Shown here in pieces: positions 9,224 to 17,981 of a DNA stretch of 64,000 nucleotides; the first letter of the stretch is position 1, and each line of letters begins with the position of its first letter. The position numbers and the translations under genes were made by a program. The notes under the pieces were generated by a model. It was given only the letters and a program-made list of their open reading frames with translations. It searched no databases and was not told the DNA's origin. This DNA comes from Burkholderiaceae bacterium (GTDB lineage: Bacteria; Pseudomonadota; Gammaproteobacteria; Burkholderiales; Burkholderiaceae_C): contig JAEUOY010000064.1 of NCBI GenBank assembly GCA_016790515.1, forward strand, positions 101,166 through 165,165, given 5' to 3'.

Positions 9224-9889
9224 ATGGCCGCGGCCGCCGACAGCCCCGAAAGCCGACCCGTGCTCGACCCGATCGACCGCACCTCCGAGGTGCTGTTCGG
9301 GCTGTTCATGGTATTGACGTTCACCGGCACGCTCAGCGTGGCCACCGCCGGGCGCGACGATGTGCGCGAGATGATGATCGCGGCGATCGGCTGCAACGTC
9401 GCCTGGGGCTTCGTCGACGCGGTGATGTACGTGCTGCGCAACCTGGTGGCGCGTGGTCGCCAGGCCAGCTTCACCCGTGCGGTGCAACGGGCGGCGCGGC
9501 CCGAAGAGGCCCATGCGCTGATCGCCGCCGAACTGCGCGGCAGCGCCGACGGCCTGGGCCCGAAGGCGCTGGAGGCGCTGCGCGAGTGGCTGTGCGCCCA
9601 GCCGGTCGCGCCCCGGCAGCGCGCGCGCCCGACCGCGGCCGACCTGCGCGGGGCGCTGGGCGTGTTCCTGCTGGTCACGGCGTCGACCTTCCCGCCGGTG
9701 CTGCCGTTCATCGTCTTCCAGAACCTGCCGCTGGCGATGCGGGTGTCGGCCGCGATCGCGCTGGCGATGCTGTTCGTCAGCGGCTACAGCTGGGGCCGTT
9801 ACGCCGGGCTGCGGCCGGTCTGGGTCGGCGCCGTGATGATGGTGCTGGGCGCCGTCGTCACGTCGGTGGTGATCGCGCTCGGCGGCTGA
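9224..9889 (+). CDS. VIT1/CCC1-like integral membrane protein
   Basis: This 221-residue protein shows about five hydrophobic segments, two in the first 80 residues and three in the last 75. A hydrophilic Arg/Ala-rich loop lies between them. The first segment, with DRTSEVLFGLFMVLTFTGTL and an AAIGCNVAWGFVDAVMY follow-up, resembles the VIT1/CCC1 iron/manganese transporter-like proteins of proteobacteria. The canonical metal-binding middle region of eukaryotic VIT1 is not evident, so metal transport is inference. The ATG at 9224 fits the hydrophobic profile. It is followed 68 bases later by the phospholipase D-type lipoprotein gene on the same strand. Confidence 0.65.
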   Translation: MAAAADSPESRPVLDPIDRTSEVLFGLFMVLTFTGTLSVATAGRDDVREMMIAAIGCNVAWGFVDAVMYVLRNLVARGRQASFTRAVQRAARPEEAHALIAAELRGSADGLGPKALEALREWLCAQPVAPRQRARPTAADLRGALGVFLLVTASTFPPVLPFIVFQNLPLAMRVSAAIALAMLFVSGYSWGRYAGLRPVWVGAVMMVLGAVVTSVVIALGG

Positions 9890-9957
9890 ACGCGCGCGTG
9901 GCAACATCCGCGCGGCAGCGCGGTGACCGCGCCGCCGGGCCGATCAGGAGGGGCGAG

Positions 9958-11508
9958 ATGTCGAGTTGGAGAACCTGGGCCGCGAGGGTGCTGGTCCTCG
10001 GGCTGGTCGGGCTCGCCGGCTGCGCCTCGCTGCCGGCGCTGGACGGCCGCCTGCCGACCCGGGCCATCGACGACACCGCCGGCACCCGGCTGGGCCAGGC
10101 GATCGCGCCGCTGGAGGCCGCGCATCCGGGCCTGAGCGGCGTCCATGCGCTGACCGAGGGCACCGATGCCTTTGCCGCCCGCGGCCTGCTGGCGGCGGCG
10201 GCCGAGCGCAGCCTCGACGTGCAGTACTACATCTGGCACCCCGACGAGGCCGGGCTGTCGCTGTTCGAGGCGCTGTGGAAGGCGGCCGATCGCAACGTGC
10301 GGGTGCGCCTGCTGCTCGACGACAACAACACCGGCGGCATGGACCCGCTGATCGCGACGCTGGACGCCCACCCCTTCATCGAGGTGCGGCTGTACAACCC
10401 GGTGGCCCAGCGCAGCCTGCGGGCGCTGAACTTCCTGACCGACTTCAGCCGCGTCAACCGCCGCATGCACAACAAGTCGTTCACCGCCGACAACCAGGTC
10501 GCCGTGGTCGGCGGCCGCAACGTCGGCAACGAGTACTACGGCATCGGCAGTGGGGTCGAGTTCGCCGATGCCGACGTGATGGTGGTCGGCCCGGCGGTGC
10601 GCGAGGTGTCCGCGGCCTTCGACCGCTACTGGAACAGCGCCTCGGCCTACCCGGCGCGCGCACTCGTCGGCGCCGCGGCGCCCGGAGCCGAGCAGGCGCT
10701 GCAGGCGCGCTTTGCCCAGACCCGGGACTCGCCCGCCGCGCAGAGCTACCAGCAGGCGCTGCGCACGGCGCCGTTCGTGCGCGAGCTGATGGACGCGACG
10801 CTGAAACTGGAGTGGAGCCGCACGCTGCTGGTCGTCGACGATCCGGCCAAGACGCTGGCGCCCGAGGTCAGCGCCGACCAGCTGCTGCTGCTGCCGCTGC
10901 TGAAGGCGATGGGCGACCCCCAGGCCTCGTTCGACCTGGTCTCGCCCTACCTGGTGCCGGCCGCCAAGGGCACCGAGGCGATCGCCGCGCTGGCGCGCAG
11001 CGGCGTGCGGGTGCGCATCCTGACCAATTCGCTGGCTGCCACCGACGTCGGCGCGGTGCATTCGGGCTATGCCAAGCGGCGCCCCGACCTGCTCGCCGCC
11101 GGCGTGAAGCTCTACGAGATCAAGCCGACCGCGCTGTCCGACGTGAAATCGAACGAGAAGTCCAGGGGCAGCAGCTCGTCGGCGCTGCATGCCAAGACCT
11201 TCAGCGTCGACGGCGGCAAGGTCTTCGTCGGCTCGTTCAACTTCGACCCGCGCTCGGCGCTGCTGAACACCGAGATGGGCCTGGTCATCGACAGCCCGGT
11301 GCTGGCCGCCGGCGTGAGCCGGATGTTCGACGAGGTGGCGCCGCTGGGCGCCTACGAGGTGCGGCTGAAGCCCGACGGCGGGTCGCTCGAATGGATCGAG
11401 CGCACGCCGCAGGGCGAGGTCCGCCACGACACCGAGCCCGGCACCTCGGCGTTGCGGCGCCTCGGCGTGGGCCTCATGTCCTGGCTGCCGATCGAGTGGC
11501 TGCTTTGA
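9958..11508 (+). CDS. Phospholipase D-family lipoprotein (cardiolipin synthase C-like)
   Basis: The ATG at 9958 follows an AGGAGG ribosome site by about 6 bases and gives a 516-residue protein. The N-terminus is a lipoprotein signal with LAGC at residues 19-22. Two HKD motifs are present: MHNKSFTADN in the first half and LHAKTFSVDGGKVFVGSFNFDPRS in the second. They mark a phospholipase D/phosphatidyltransferase active site built from two halves. The QYYIWHPDE segment is shared with ClsC/YmdC-like proteins. It probably acts on phospholipids at the periplasmic face, possibly making cardiolipin. It sits 13 bases before the persulfide dioxygenase gene and may be co-transcribed with it. The precise substrate is uncertain. 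Confidence 0.88.
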   Translation: MSSWRTWAARVLVLGLVGLAGCASLPALDGRLPTRAIDDTAGTRLGQAIAPLEAAHPGLSGVHALTEGTDAFAARGLLAAAAERSLDVQYYIWHPDEAGLSLFEALWKAADRNVRVRLLLDDNNTGGMDPLIATLDAHPFIEVRLYNPVAQRSLRALNFLTDFSRVNRRMHNKSFTADNQVAVVGGRNVGNEYYGIGSGVEFADADVMVVGPAVREVSAAFDRYWNSASAYPARALVGAAAPGAEQALQARFAQTRDSPAAQSYQQALRTAPFVRELMDATLKLEWSRTLLVVDDPAKTLAPEVSADQLLLLPLLKAMGDPQASFDLVSPYLVPAAKGTEAIAALARSGVRVRILTNSLAATDVGAVHSGYAKRRPDLLAAGVKLYEIKPTALSDVKSNEKSRGSSSSALHAKTFSVDGGKVFVGSFNFDPRSALLNTEMGLVIDSPVLAAGVSRMFDEVAPLGAYEVRLKPDGGSLEWIERTPQGEVRHDTEPGTSALRRLGVGLMSWLPIEWLL

Positions 11509-11521
11509 CGGAGTCGATGCC

Positions 11522-12610
11522 ATGCTGGTCTTCCGCCCGCTGTTCGACCCGCTGTCGAGCACCTACACCTACCTGCTCGGCGACAGCGCGGCCGCCGAGG
11601 CGGTGCTGATCGACCCGGTGTTCGAGCAGGCCCGGCGCGACCTGGCGCTGCTGCGCGAGCTCGGGCTGCGACTGGTCGCCACGCTCGACACCCACGTGCA
11701 TGCCGACCACGTCACCGGCGCCTGGCTGCTGAAGCAGCGCAGCGGCAGCACGATCGCGCTGGCCGCGGTGGCCGGTGCGGCGGGCGCCGACCGGGGGCTG
11801 CAGCATGGCGACCGGGTGGCCTTCGGCCGCCGCTGGCTCGAGGTGCGCGCCACGCCGGGCCACACCGACGGCTGCCTGAGCTACGTGCTCGACGACCAGA
11901 GCCGGGCCTTCACCGGCGACTGCCTGCTGGTGCGCGGTTGTGGCCGCACCGATTTCCAGCAGGGCAGCCCGCAGGCCCTGTTCCGCTCGGTGCACGAGCA
12001 GATCTTCACGCTGCCCGACAGCTGCCTGCTCTATCCGGGCCACGACTACCGCGGCATCACCGTGACCAGCGTGGCCGAGGAGAAGCGCTTCAACCCGCGG
12101 CTGGGCGGCGACGTCAGCGCGACCGACTTCGCCGGCTACATGAACCACCTGGGTCTGCCGCACCCGAAGCAGATGGCGGTCGCGGTGCCGGCCAACCTGC
12201 GCTGCGGCCAGCCGACCGAAGAGGCCGCGCTGCCCGAGGAGCCGGCCTGGGCGCCGCTGACCTTCAGCTTCGGCGGCATCTGGGAGATCCAGCCGGCCGC
12301 GCTGGAGGAGCGCCTGGCCGCCGACGGCGGGCCCCGGGTCCAGGTGGTCGACGTGCGCGAGCCCGACGAGTTCAACGACGCGCTGGGCCACCTGAAGGAC
12401 GCCAGGCTGGTGCCGCTGTCGGCGCTGGCCGCGCGGCTGGGCGAGCTGGACCGCTCGCGGCCGGTGGTCACCGTCTGCCGCTCGGGGGCCCGTTCGGCCC
12501 AGGCCAGCCTGCTGCTGCAGAAGGCCGGGCTGGACCAGGTCGCCAACCTGGCCGGCGGCATGCTGCGCTGGCGCGCCGAGGCGCTGCCGGTCGAGGGCGG
12601 CGCGTCCTGA
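11522..12610 (+). CDS. Persulfide dioxygenase-rhodanese fusion (ETHE1-like)
   Basis: This 362-residue protein has two domains. Residues 1-240 are a metallo-beta-lactamase fold with metal ligands His58, His60, Asp62 and His63 (HVHADH), then TPGHTDG, GDCLL and YPGHDY, as in ETHE1-type glutathione persulfide dioxygenases that use one iron. Residues 260-360 are a rhodanese domain with Cys319 in the CRSGARS active loop. Fusions of these two activities are known in Burkholderia-type bacteria. They oxidise glutathione persulfide to sulfite and pass sulfane sulfur to make thiosulfate, detoxifying sulfide. The protein is probably cytoplasmic, since no signal is visible. Confidence 0.88.
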   Translation: MLVFRPLFDPLSSTYTYLLGDSAAAEAVLIDPVFEQARRDLALLRELGLRLVATLDTHVHADHVTGAWLLKQRSGSTIALAAVAGAAGADRGLQHGDRVAFGRRWLEVRATPGHTDGCLSYVLDDQSRAFTGDCLLVRGCGRTDFQQGSPQALFRSVHEQIFTLPDSCLLYPGHDYRGITVTSVAEEKRFNPRLGGDVSATDFAGYMNHLGLPHPKQMAVAVPANLRCGQPTEEAALPEEPAWAPLTFSFGGIWEIQPAALEERLAADGGPRVQVVDVREPDEFNDALGHLKDARLVPLSALAARLGELDRSRPVVTVCRSGARSAQASLLLQKAGLDQVANLAGGMLRWRAEALPVEGGAS

Positions 12611-12718
12611 GCGGGTGATCCGGCACGGCGCCCGCCGGTGCCATCGATGCGTTGTGGTGGGTCGCCGGCCCGTCGCGGGGGACGGTGCCGGGTGACGGCA
12701 GCCCGGCCCGGGGGGTGC

Positions 12719-13333
12719 TCAGACGCCCGGCAGCGGCGGCCGCCGGCGCCGTCGCAGCAGACGCTGCGGGGCGTCGGCGGCATGGCCCCGGTGCCTGGAT
12801 CGTGCCCAGGCCAGAACCGCCAGCCCGAGCGGCCCGAGCAGCCAGCCGGCGGGCTCGGGCACCGGTGCGCGTGGTGTCACGGTGAGGTCGAGGCTGCTGG
12901 ACAGCCCGTCCGGTGCGTCACCGGTGACCGCCTGGCGCCCGGCCGCGGCATGCCAGTTGAACCACCATTCGTCTTCGCGACCCGAGGTGACCGAGCAGGA
13001 CACCGACTCGCAGCGATTGCCGAACACGATGCTGACCAGGCGGCGCTGGGCGTCGAAGCTGATCGCGCCGGTGTTCGCGCTGGTGGCGTCGTAGCGGACG
13101 CCGCGCAGCGTGAAATCCAGCGAGCTCAGCATGCCCGGCCCCCAGAGCACGAAGCCGGTCGACGCACTCAGCGACGAATCGAAGGCGAAGCTGCCCTCCG
13201 ACACGCTGCCGGCCAGCGCGCCCGACTGCCAGGCGATGCGGAAGTCGTAGGGCACCGGCACGGCCCGTGCGCCGAGGCAGGCCGCTGCGAGCAGCAGCCC
13301 GATTCCCAGGGTGGCGGTACGGTTTCGGAGCAC
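12719..13333 (-). CDS. PEP-CTERM sorted exported protein
   Basis: This 204-residue protein starts with a signal peptide (residues 1-24, cleavage after AGARA). It has a beta-rich body with a Cys pair (CESVSCS) and a C-terminal sorting signal: the motif VPEPAGW, a hydrophobic helix (LLGPLGLAVLAW) and a basic Arg/His cluster. This is the PEP-CTERM architecture recognised by exosortase in exopolysaccharide-forming bacteria. The tail after the basic cluster is longer than usual (about 25 residues, very Arg/Pro-rich). No exosortase gene lies in the window. Function beyond surface export is unknown. Confidence 0.82.
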   Translation of the reverse strand: MLRNRTATLGIGLLLAAACLGARAVPVPYDFRIAWQSGALAGSVSEGSFAFDSSLSASTGFVLWGPGMLSSLDFTLRGVRYDATSANTGAISFDAQRRLVSIVFGNRCESVSCSVTSGREDEWWFNWHAAAGRQAVTGDAPDGLSSSLDLTVTPRAPVPEPAGWLLGPLGLAVLAWARSRHRGHAADAPQRLLRRRRRPPLPGV

Positions 13334-13436
13334 GGAACCTCCAGGCGGGCCAGTTCAGGTGGCCGCCAGTGTAGGAGTCGGCGGCGCCGGTGTCACCGCC
13401 CACCCCGGCGGACGGGCGCGTCGTGTTCACGCCTGG

Positions 13437-16400
13437 TCAGACCTCGCGCCCGAGCAGCGCGCCGAGATCCTGCAGGAAGCGCTCGAAGCGGAACGGCTTG
13501 GTCCAGTAGTCGGCGAAGCCGGCCGCCAGCGCGGCCTGCTTGACGTCCGGCGTCGCGTTCGCCGACAGCGCCACGCAGCGGATGGCCGCGGTCAGCGGGT
13601 CTGCGCGCAGCGCCTGCAGCACCGCCAGGCCGTCGATGTCGGGCAGCTGCATGTCCAGCAGGATCAGCGCGGGCGCCAGCTCGCGGGCCCGTTGCACGCC
13701 GGCGCGGCCGGTCTCGGCCAGTTCCAGCCGCACGGCCGGCCGGTCGGCCAGCAGTTCGCGCACCAGCAGCGCGTTGACCGGGTTGTCCTCGATGTACAGC
13801 ACGCAGGCTGGCGGCTGCGGCGGGCGGGGCGGCACGGCCTCGGCCGCGGCCGGCAGGCCCTGGGTCGGGCCGACGCTGGCCGGCGCGGCGGCGGCCGCTG
13901 CGGGCAGCACGATGGTGAATTCGCTGCCCTCGCCGGGCTCGCTGCGCACCGCGACGCGGCCGCCCATGTGTTCGACCAGCACCTTGACGATGGCCAGGCC
14001 GATACCGCTGCCTTCGATCCCCGTCGCCTCGGCACCCAGCCGGTTGAACGGCTCGAACGCATGCTGCAGCCGCTCGGGCGCGATGCCCAGCCCGGTATCG
14101 GCCACGCTCAGCGCCAGCCATTCGCCGTCGGCCCGCGCCGCCAGCCGCACCCGGCCGCCGGGCCGGTTGTACTTGATCGCGTTGGACAGCAGGTTGATCA
14201 GCACCTGGCGCAGGCGCACCGGGTCGGCCAGCACCGTGCCTTCGAGCGCACCGGCCTGGATCGAGATGCCGCGCGCCTGGGCCTCGGCAGCCACCAGCGG
14301 CAGCGTGGCCTCGACGAACGGCGCCAGCGCCAGCGGCTGCAGGCTCAGCTGCCCTTCGCCCGCCCCGGCGCGCGAGAGTTCGAGCACGTCGTCGATCAGC
14401 GCCAGCAGGTGGCGGCCGGCCTCGTCGATGTGCGCCAGCCAGCGCTGGCGCTTGCCGGCCTCGAGCGCGGCATCGCCCTCGCCCGGCGGGCCGCGCAGCA
14501 GCTGGACGAAGCCCAGCACCGCGTTCAGCGGCGTGCGCAGCTCATGGCTGATGCGCGACATCGTCTGCGACTTGGCCTGGCTCTCGGCCAGCGCCAGTTC
14601 GCGCTGGCGCAGCGCCTCGGCGGCCACATGGGCCTCCGTGCTGTCCCAGTTGACGCCGATGCGCCGTTCCTCGCGGCCCTGCTCGTCGAGCAGCGGCACC
14701 GATTGCGAGGTGATCCAGCGCACCTGGCCATCGGGTCGCACGATGCGGAACTCGAGGTGCCAGGGCATGCCGTTGTCCATGCGGCCGACCTGCGAGTCCA
14801 TCACCAACTGCCGCCCGTCGGGGTGCAGGAAGGTGGCGATCTCGGCGCGGCTGATCCGGCGCCCGGGCGATTCGATGCCGCGCAGGCGGAACATCTGCGT
14901 GTCCCAGTTGATGTCGTCGCCGGTGCGGTCGGATTCCCAGGTGCCCAGCCCCAGCGCGGCGCTGGTCAGCGTCATGCGCTCGACCGTGTCGCGCAGCTGG
15001 CGCAGCGTCTGCTGCTGCTCGGTGATGTCGATCGCCACGCCTTCGGCATGGCGGTCGCGGCCCTCGCCGTCGCGGGTGAGTTCGCCGCGCACCACCAGCC
15101 AGCGCTGCTGGCCGTCGGACGGCCGCACGACGCGGAACTCGATCTCCACCGCGGCCTCGCCGGCCTGCCACCAGGCGAGCACGGTCGCGCGCACCCTTGC
15201 CAGGTCGCTCGGATGCACGCATCGCGCCAGCCAGTCGGGCAGCGACAGCGGACCTTCGCGCGGGTCGAGCCCGAACAGCTCGTACATGCGCCGGTTCCAG
15301 CTCGGCAGCGTGCTGCCCGGTTCGGTGGACCACAGGCCGATGCGCGCGGCCTCGGCGGCGGATTCCAGCCGGCGGGCATAGGCCAGCGCCTGGCGGGCCT
15401 GCTCGACCCGCTCGGTCACGTCCAGCATCACGCCGACGAAGCCCAGCGGCGCGCCGTCGGGGGTGCGCTGCAGCGCACGGCGCAGCAGCACATGCTTCCA
15501 GCCGCCGCCGGCCTGCGGGTAGCGCAGCTCCATGTCGCTGGGCTCGCCGGTGCGCAGCGTCAGCGCCACCGAGGCCTCGACCTGCGCCAGGTCATCGGGG
15601 TGGATGCGCGCGCGGGCCTCGGCCAGCGGCACACCCTGCTCGTCGTAGGGCACGCCGATGATCTCGCAGCCTCGGCGGTCCAGCGTCACGCGGTCGCTGT
15701 CCAGTGCGTGGCGCCACAGCGCGATGTGGCCCAGCTCCAGCGCCGCCTCGAGCTCGGTGCGCAGCTGCTCGGCGCGGTTGGCGAGCTCGTAGACCTCGGT
15801 GTCGTCGGTGTTGGTGCCCAGTACCTGTTGCGGCCGGCCCTGGGCGTCCAGCGTCACCCGCCACTGGGTGTTCAGGTGCCTCACCTGGCCGTCGAAGCGG
15901 TGGATTCGCACCCGCTGGGCATGCGTGCCGGGCCGGTTCAGGGTGTCGGTGAACTGCTGGTCGCCGCGGTCCTCGCGGAACATCCGGTCGCGCAGCGAAT
16001 CATGTGGCAGCGAGGGCGCGCCCGGCGGCGCCTCGGGCAGGCCCCAGATGCGGTACATGTGGGCGTCCCAGGTGCCGGCCAGCGTGACCGGATCGCGGGT
16101 GAAGACGCCGGTGCGGCTGAAGGTCTGCACCAGGTCCAGCCGGTCCTCGAGCCGGGCGATCTCGGCGCGCAGCGCCCGCGTCTCGTCGGCGGGTTCGGCG
16201 CGGATCAGGCGCAGACCGGCCGGCGTCGCTGCGCCGGCCCGTAGCCGCCATCGCGCGCCGTCCCCGGGCAGGCCGAGCCCGGTCTCGCCGCCGGCGAGCA
16301 GGTGCTGTGCATCGGCCGCACCGAGCAGCCGCTCGAGCGGCTGCGACGGCTCGGCCGGCGGCGCGAACAGCGCGGCAAAACGCGGTGTGCACCAGCGCAA

Positions 16401-16508
16401 CAGGCCGTCGCAATCGACCAGGCCCAACGCCAGATCGGCGCGGCCCAGTGCGTCGAGCAGGTCTGCCGCGACGGCTGTGTCCTGCGGGGAGGGGTTCGCG
16501 TTCTGCAA
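13437..16508 (-). CDS. PAS-rich hybrid sensor histidine kinase/response regulator
   Basis: This is a 1023-residue signalling protein without membrane helices, so it is probably a cytoplasmic sensor. About four or five PAS/PAC modules fill residues 20-630. They are followed by a HisKA domain with the phospho-acceptor His655 (SHELRTPLNAV), a HATPase_c domain with N, G1 (VADTGLGIAPERL) and G2 (GSGIGLAIVK) boxes, and a C-terminal receiver domain with Asp952 (LILLDMQLPDIDG). It would autophosphorylate on His and pass phosphate to its own receiver. No output regulator is adjacent, so the phosphorelay partner is elsewhere. It is divergent from the BMP transporter operon but has no clear functional link to it. 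Confidence 0.92.
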   Translation of the reverse strand: MQNANPSPQDTAVAADLLDALGRADLALGLVDCDGLLRWCTPRFAALFAPPAEPSQPLERLLGAADAQHLLAGGETGLGLPGDGARWRLRAGAATPAGLRLIRAEPADETRALRAEIARLEDRLDLVQTFSRTGVFTRDPVTLAGTWDAHMYRIWGLPEAPPGAPSLPHDSLRDRMFREDRGDQQFTDTLNRPGTHAQRVRIHRFDGQVRHLNTQWRVTLDAQGRPQQVLGTNTDDTEVYELANRAEQLRTELEAALELGHIALWRHALDSDRVTLDRRGCEIIGVPYDEQGVPLAEARARIHPDDLAQVEASVALTLRTGEPSDMELRYPQAGGGWKHVLLRRALQRTPDGAPLGFVGVMLDVTERVEQARQALAYARRLESAAEAARIGLWSTEPGSTLPSWNRRMYELFGLDPREGPLSLPDWLARCVHPSDLARVRATVLAWWQAGEAAVEIEFRVVRPSDGQQRWLVVRGELTRDGEGRDRHAEGVAIDITEQQQTLRQLRDTVERMTLTSAALGLGTWESDRTGDDINWDTQMFRLRGIESPGRRISRAEIATFLHPDGRQLVMDSQVGRMDNGMPWHLEFRIVRPDGQVRWITSQSVPLLDEQGREERRIGVNWDSTEAHVAAEALRQRELALAESQAKSQTMSRISHELRTPLNAVLGFVQLLRGPPGEGDAALEAGKRQRWLAHIDEAGRHLLALIDDVLELSRAGAGEGQLSLQPLALAPFVEATLPLVAAEAQARGISIQAGALEGTVLADPVRLRQVLINLLSNAIKYNRPGGRVRLAARADGEWLALSVADTGLGIAPERLQHAFEPFNRLGAEATGIEGSGIGLAIVKVLVEHMGGRVAVRSEPGEGSEFTIVLPAAAAAAPASVGPTQGLPAAAEAVPPRPPQPPACVLYIEDNPVNALLVRELLADRPAVRLELAETGRAGVQRARELAPALILLDMQLPDIDGLAVLQALRADPLTAAIRCVALSANATPDVKQAALAAGFADYWTKPFRFERFLQDLGALLGREV

Positions 16509-16610
16509 GGCTGGGGCCGGTTGGAGGTGCCGTCGGTCGCTGCGTCGGTGACTGCCTTCATTATTTGCCGGTTCGACCGTGCCGCGACAAGGCGCATGGT
16601 CGGACCGCCG

Positions 16611-16639
16611 GCGGGCCGCGCCGCAGTGGTGCGGCCCGC
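16611..16639. repeat. Perfect 9-bp inverted repeat
   Basis: The repeat GCGGGCCGC (16611-16619) pairs with GCGGCCCGC (16631-16639) around an 11-base loop. It lies about 100 bases upstream of the kinase start and about 210 bases upstream of the BMP gene. It could be a regulator site or a transcript hairpin; no direct evidence separates these. Confidence 0.45.
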
Positions 16640-16751
16640 GCCGGAATGTGGCGGCGGCGCTCGGCCGGCGGCCCGGGTCCGCACGGTCCGGGTGCGGTTC
16701 GGCCCCGGTGCCCGGGGCTCGAAGGCAGCGCGGCGTTGGCCCGGCGCTTGC

Positions 16752-16760
16752 TTGTATACC
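16752..16760. promoter_or_regulatory. Candidate GntR/FCD operator
   Basis: The sequence TTGTATACC contains a GTATAC palindrome about 90 bases before the first gene of the ureide operon. FCD-type GntR regulators often bind short palindromes of the TTGTATACAA kind, and such a regulator is the last gene of this operon. Only one half matches the extended consensus, so this is a weak assignment. Confidence 0.3.
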
Positions 16761-16849
16761 GGCCTGAACACCGGCCGGCTGCCTGGCCGAACGGTGTCGA
16801 ACCTCAACCGTCCGGCCGATGCCGGCGCCTTCAGCAGGAGTGAGCAGCG

Positions 16850-17956
16850 ATGACGCAAGGCCATTGGAATCGTCGTGACTGGGTCAAGGGCGTTGGCGCG
16901 CTGGCGGCGGCCGGCGCCGCGCCGCTGGGCTGGGCGCAGAAGCCGCTGAGCGTGGGCTTCATCTACGTCGGCCCGCGCGACGACTACGGCTACAACCAGG
17001 CCCATGCCGAGAACGTGGCGCTGGTCAAGAAGATGGCCGGCATCAAGGTGGTCGAGGAGGAGAACGTGCCCGAGACCAACGCGGTGCAGAAGACGATGCA
17101 GGGCATGATCGCGCAGGACGGCGCGACGCTGCTGTTCCCGACCTCGTTCGGCTACTTCGACCCGCACATGCTGGCGGTGGCGGCGAAGAACCCGTCGGTG
17201 CGCTTCGCCCACTGCGGCGGCATGTGGACCAAGGGCAAGCACCCCGACAACACCGGCAGCTTCTTCGGCTACATCGACGAAGGCCAGTACCTCAACGGCG
17301 TGATTGCCGGCCACGCGACCAAGAGCAAGAAACTCGGCTTCGTCGCCGCCAAGCCGATCCCGCAGGTGCTGCGCAACATCAACGCCTTCACGCTGGGCGC
17401 GAGATCGGTCGACCCGGCGATCACCACCACGGTGATCTTCACCGGCGACTGGAGCATGCCGGTCAAGGAGGCCGAGGCCACCAACAGCCTGGCCGACCAG
17501 GGCGTCGACGTGTTCACGATGCATGTCGACGGGCCGAAGGTGGTCGTCGAGACCGCGGCCAAGCGCGGCAAGTTCGTCTGCGGCTACCACGCCAGCCAGG
17601 CCAAGCTGGCGCCCAACGCCTATCTGACGGGGGCCGAGTGGAACTGGCTGACCGCCTACAAGCAGATCATCGAAGCGGCGCAGACCGGCAAGCCGCACCC
17701 GAACTTCGTGCGCGGCGGTCTGAAGGACGGCTTCGTCAAGAGCTCGCCCTACGGCGCGATGGTCAGCGAGGGCGCGCGCAAGAACGCCGAAGGCCTGCGC
17801 GCCAAGATGATGGCCGGCAGCTTCGACATCTTTGCCGGCGAGCTGAAGGACAACACCGGCAAGGTGGTCATCGCCAAGGGCAAGGCGTTCAAGCAGACCG
17901 ATGCCGAGCTGGAAGCGATGAACTACCTGATCGAAGGCGTGGTGGGAAAGGTCTGA
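16850..17956 (+). CDS. BMP-family ABC transporter substrate-binding protein
   Basis: This 368-residue protein has an N-terminal signal with a twin-arginine pair (RRDWVKG) followed by an Ala-rich hydrophobic stretch, so Tat export to the periplasm is likely. No lipobox is seen. The mature part begins KPLSVGFIYVGPRDDYGYN, the hallmark of BMP (basic membrane protein, PnrA-like) binding proteins, a family that binds nucleosides, purines and related ureides. An AGGAG site precedes the ATG. It heads an operon with two permeases, an ATPase, a biuret-hydrolase-like enzyme and allophanate hydrolase. Its ligand is therefore probably a nitrogen-rich ureide such as biuret, triuret or a related ring compound; that is inferred from neighbours. 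Confidence 0.9.
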   Translation: MTQGHWNRRDWVKGVGALAAAGAAPLGWAQKPLSVGFIYVGPRDDYGYNQAHAENVALVKKMAGIKVVEEENVPETNAVQKTMQGMIAQDGATLLFPTSFGYFDPHMLAVAAKNPSVRFAHCGGMWTKGKHPDNTGSFFGYIDEGQYLNGVIAGHATKSKKLGFVAAKPIPQVLRNINAFTLGARSVDPAITTTVIFTGDWSMPVKEAEATNSLADQGVDVFTMHVDGPKVVVETAAKRGKFVCGYHASQAKLAPNAYLTGAEWNWLTAYKQIIEAAQTGKPHPNFVRGGLKDGFVKSSPYGAMVSEGARKNAEGLRAKMMAGSFDIFAGELKDNTGKVVIAKGKAFKQTDAELEAMNYLIEGVVGKV

Positions 17957-17981
17957 CCCTGGCGCCCACCGGCTCGACACC

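Larger units (their letters stand above)
16509..16849. other. Divergent intergenic region between kinase and transporter operon
   Basis: This 341-base spacer holds no convincing gene. Short reading frames here have no ribosome site and low-complexity Arg/Ala/Pro translations. It contains a 9-bp inverted repeat with an 11-base loop (16611-16639) and a GTATAC-centred palindrome (16752-16760). An AGGAG ribosome site lies 9 bases before the ATG of the BMP gene at 16850. Both flanking transcripts must start in this spacer. Confidence 0.6.
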
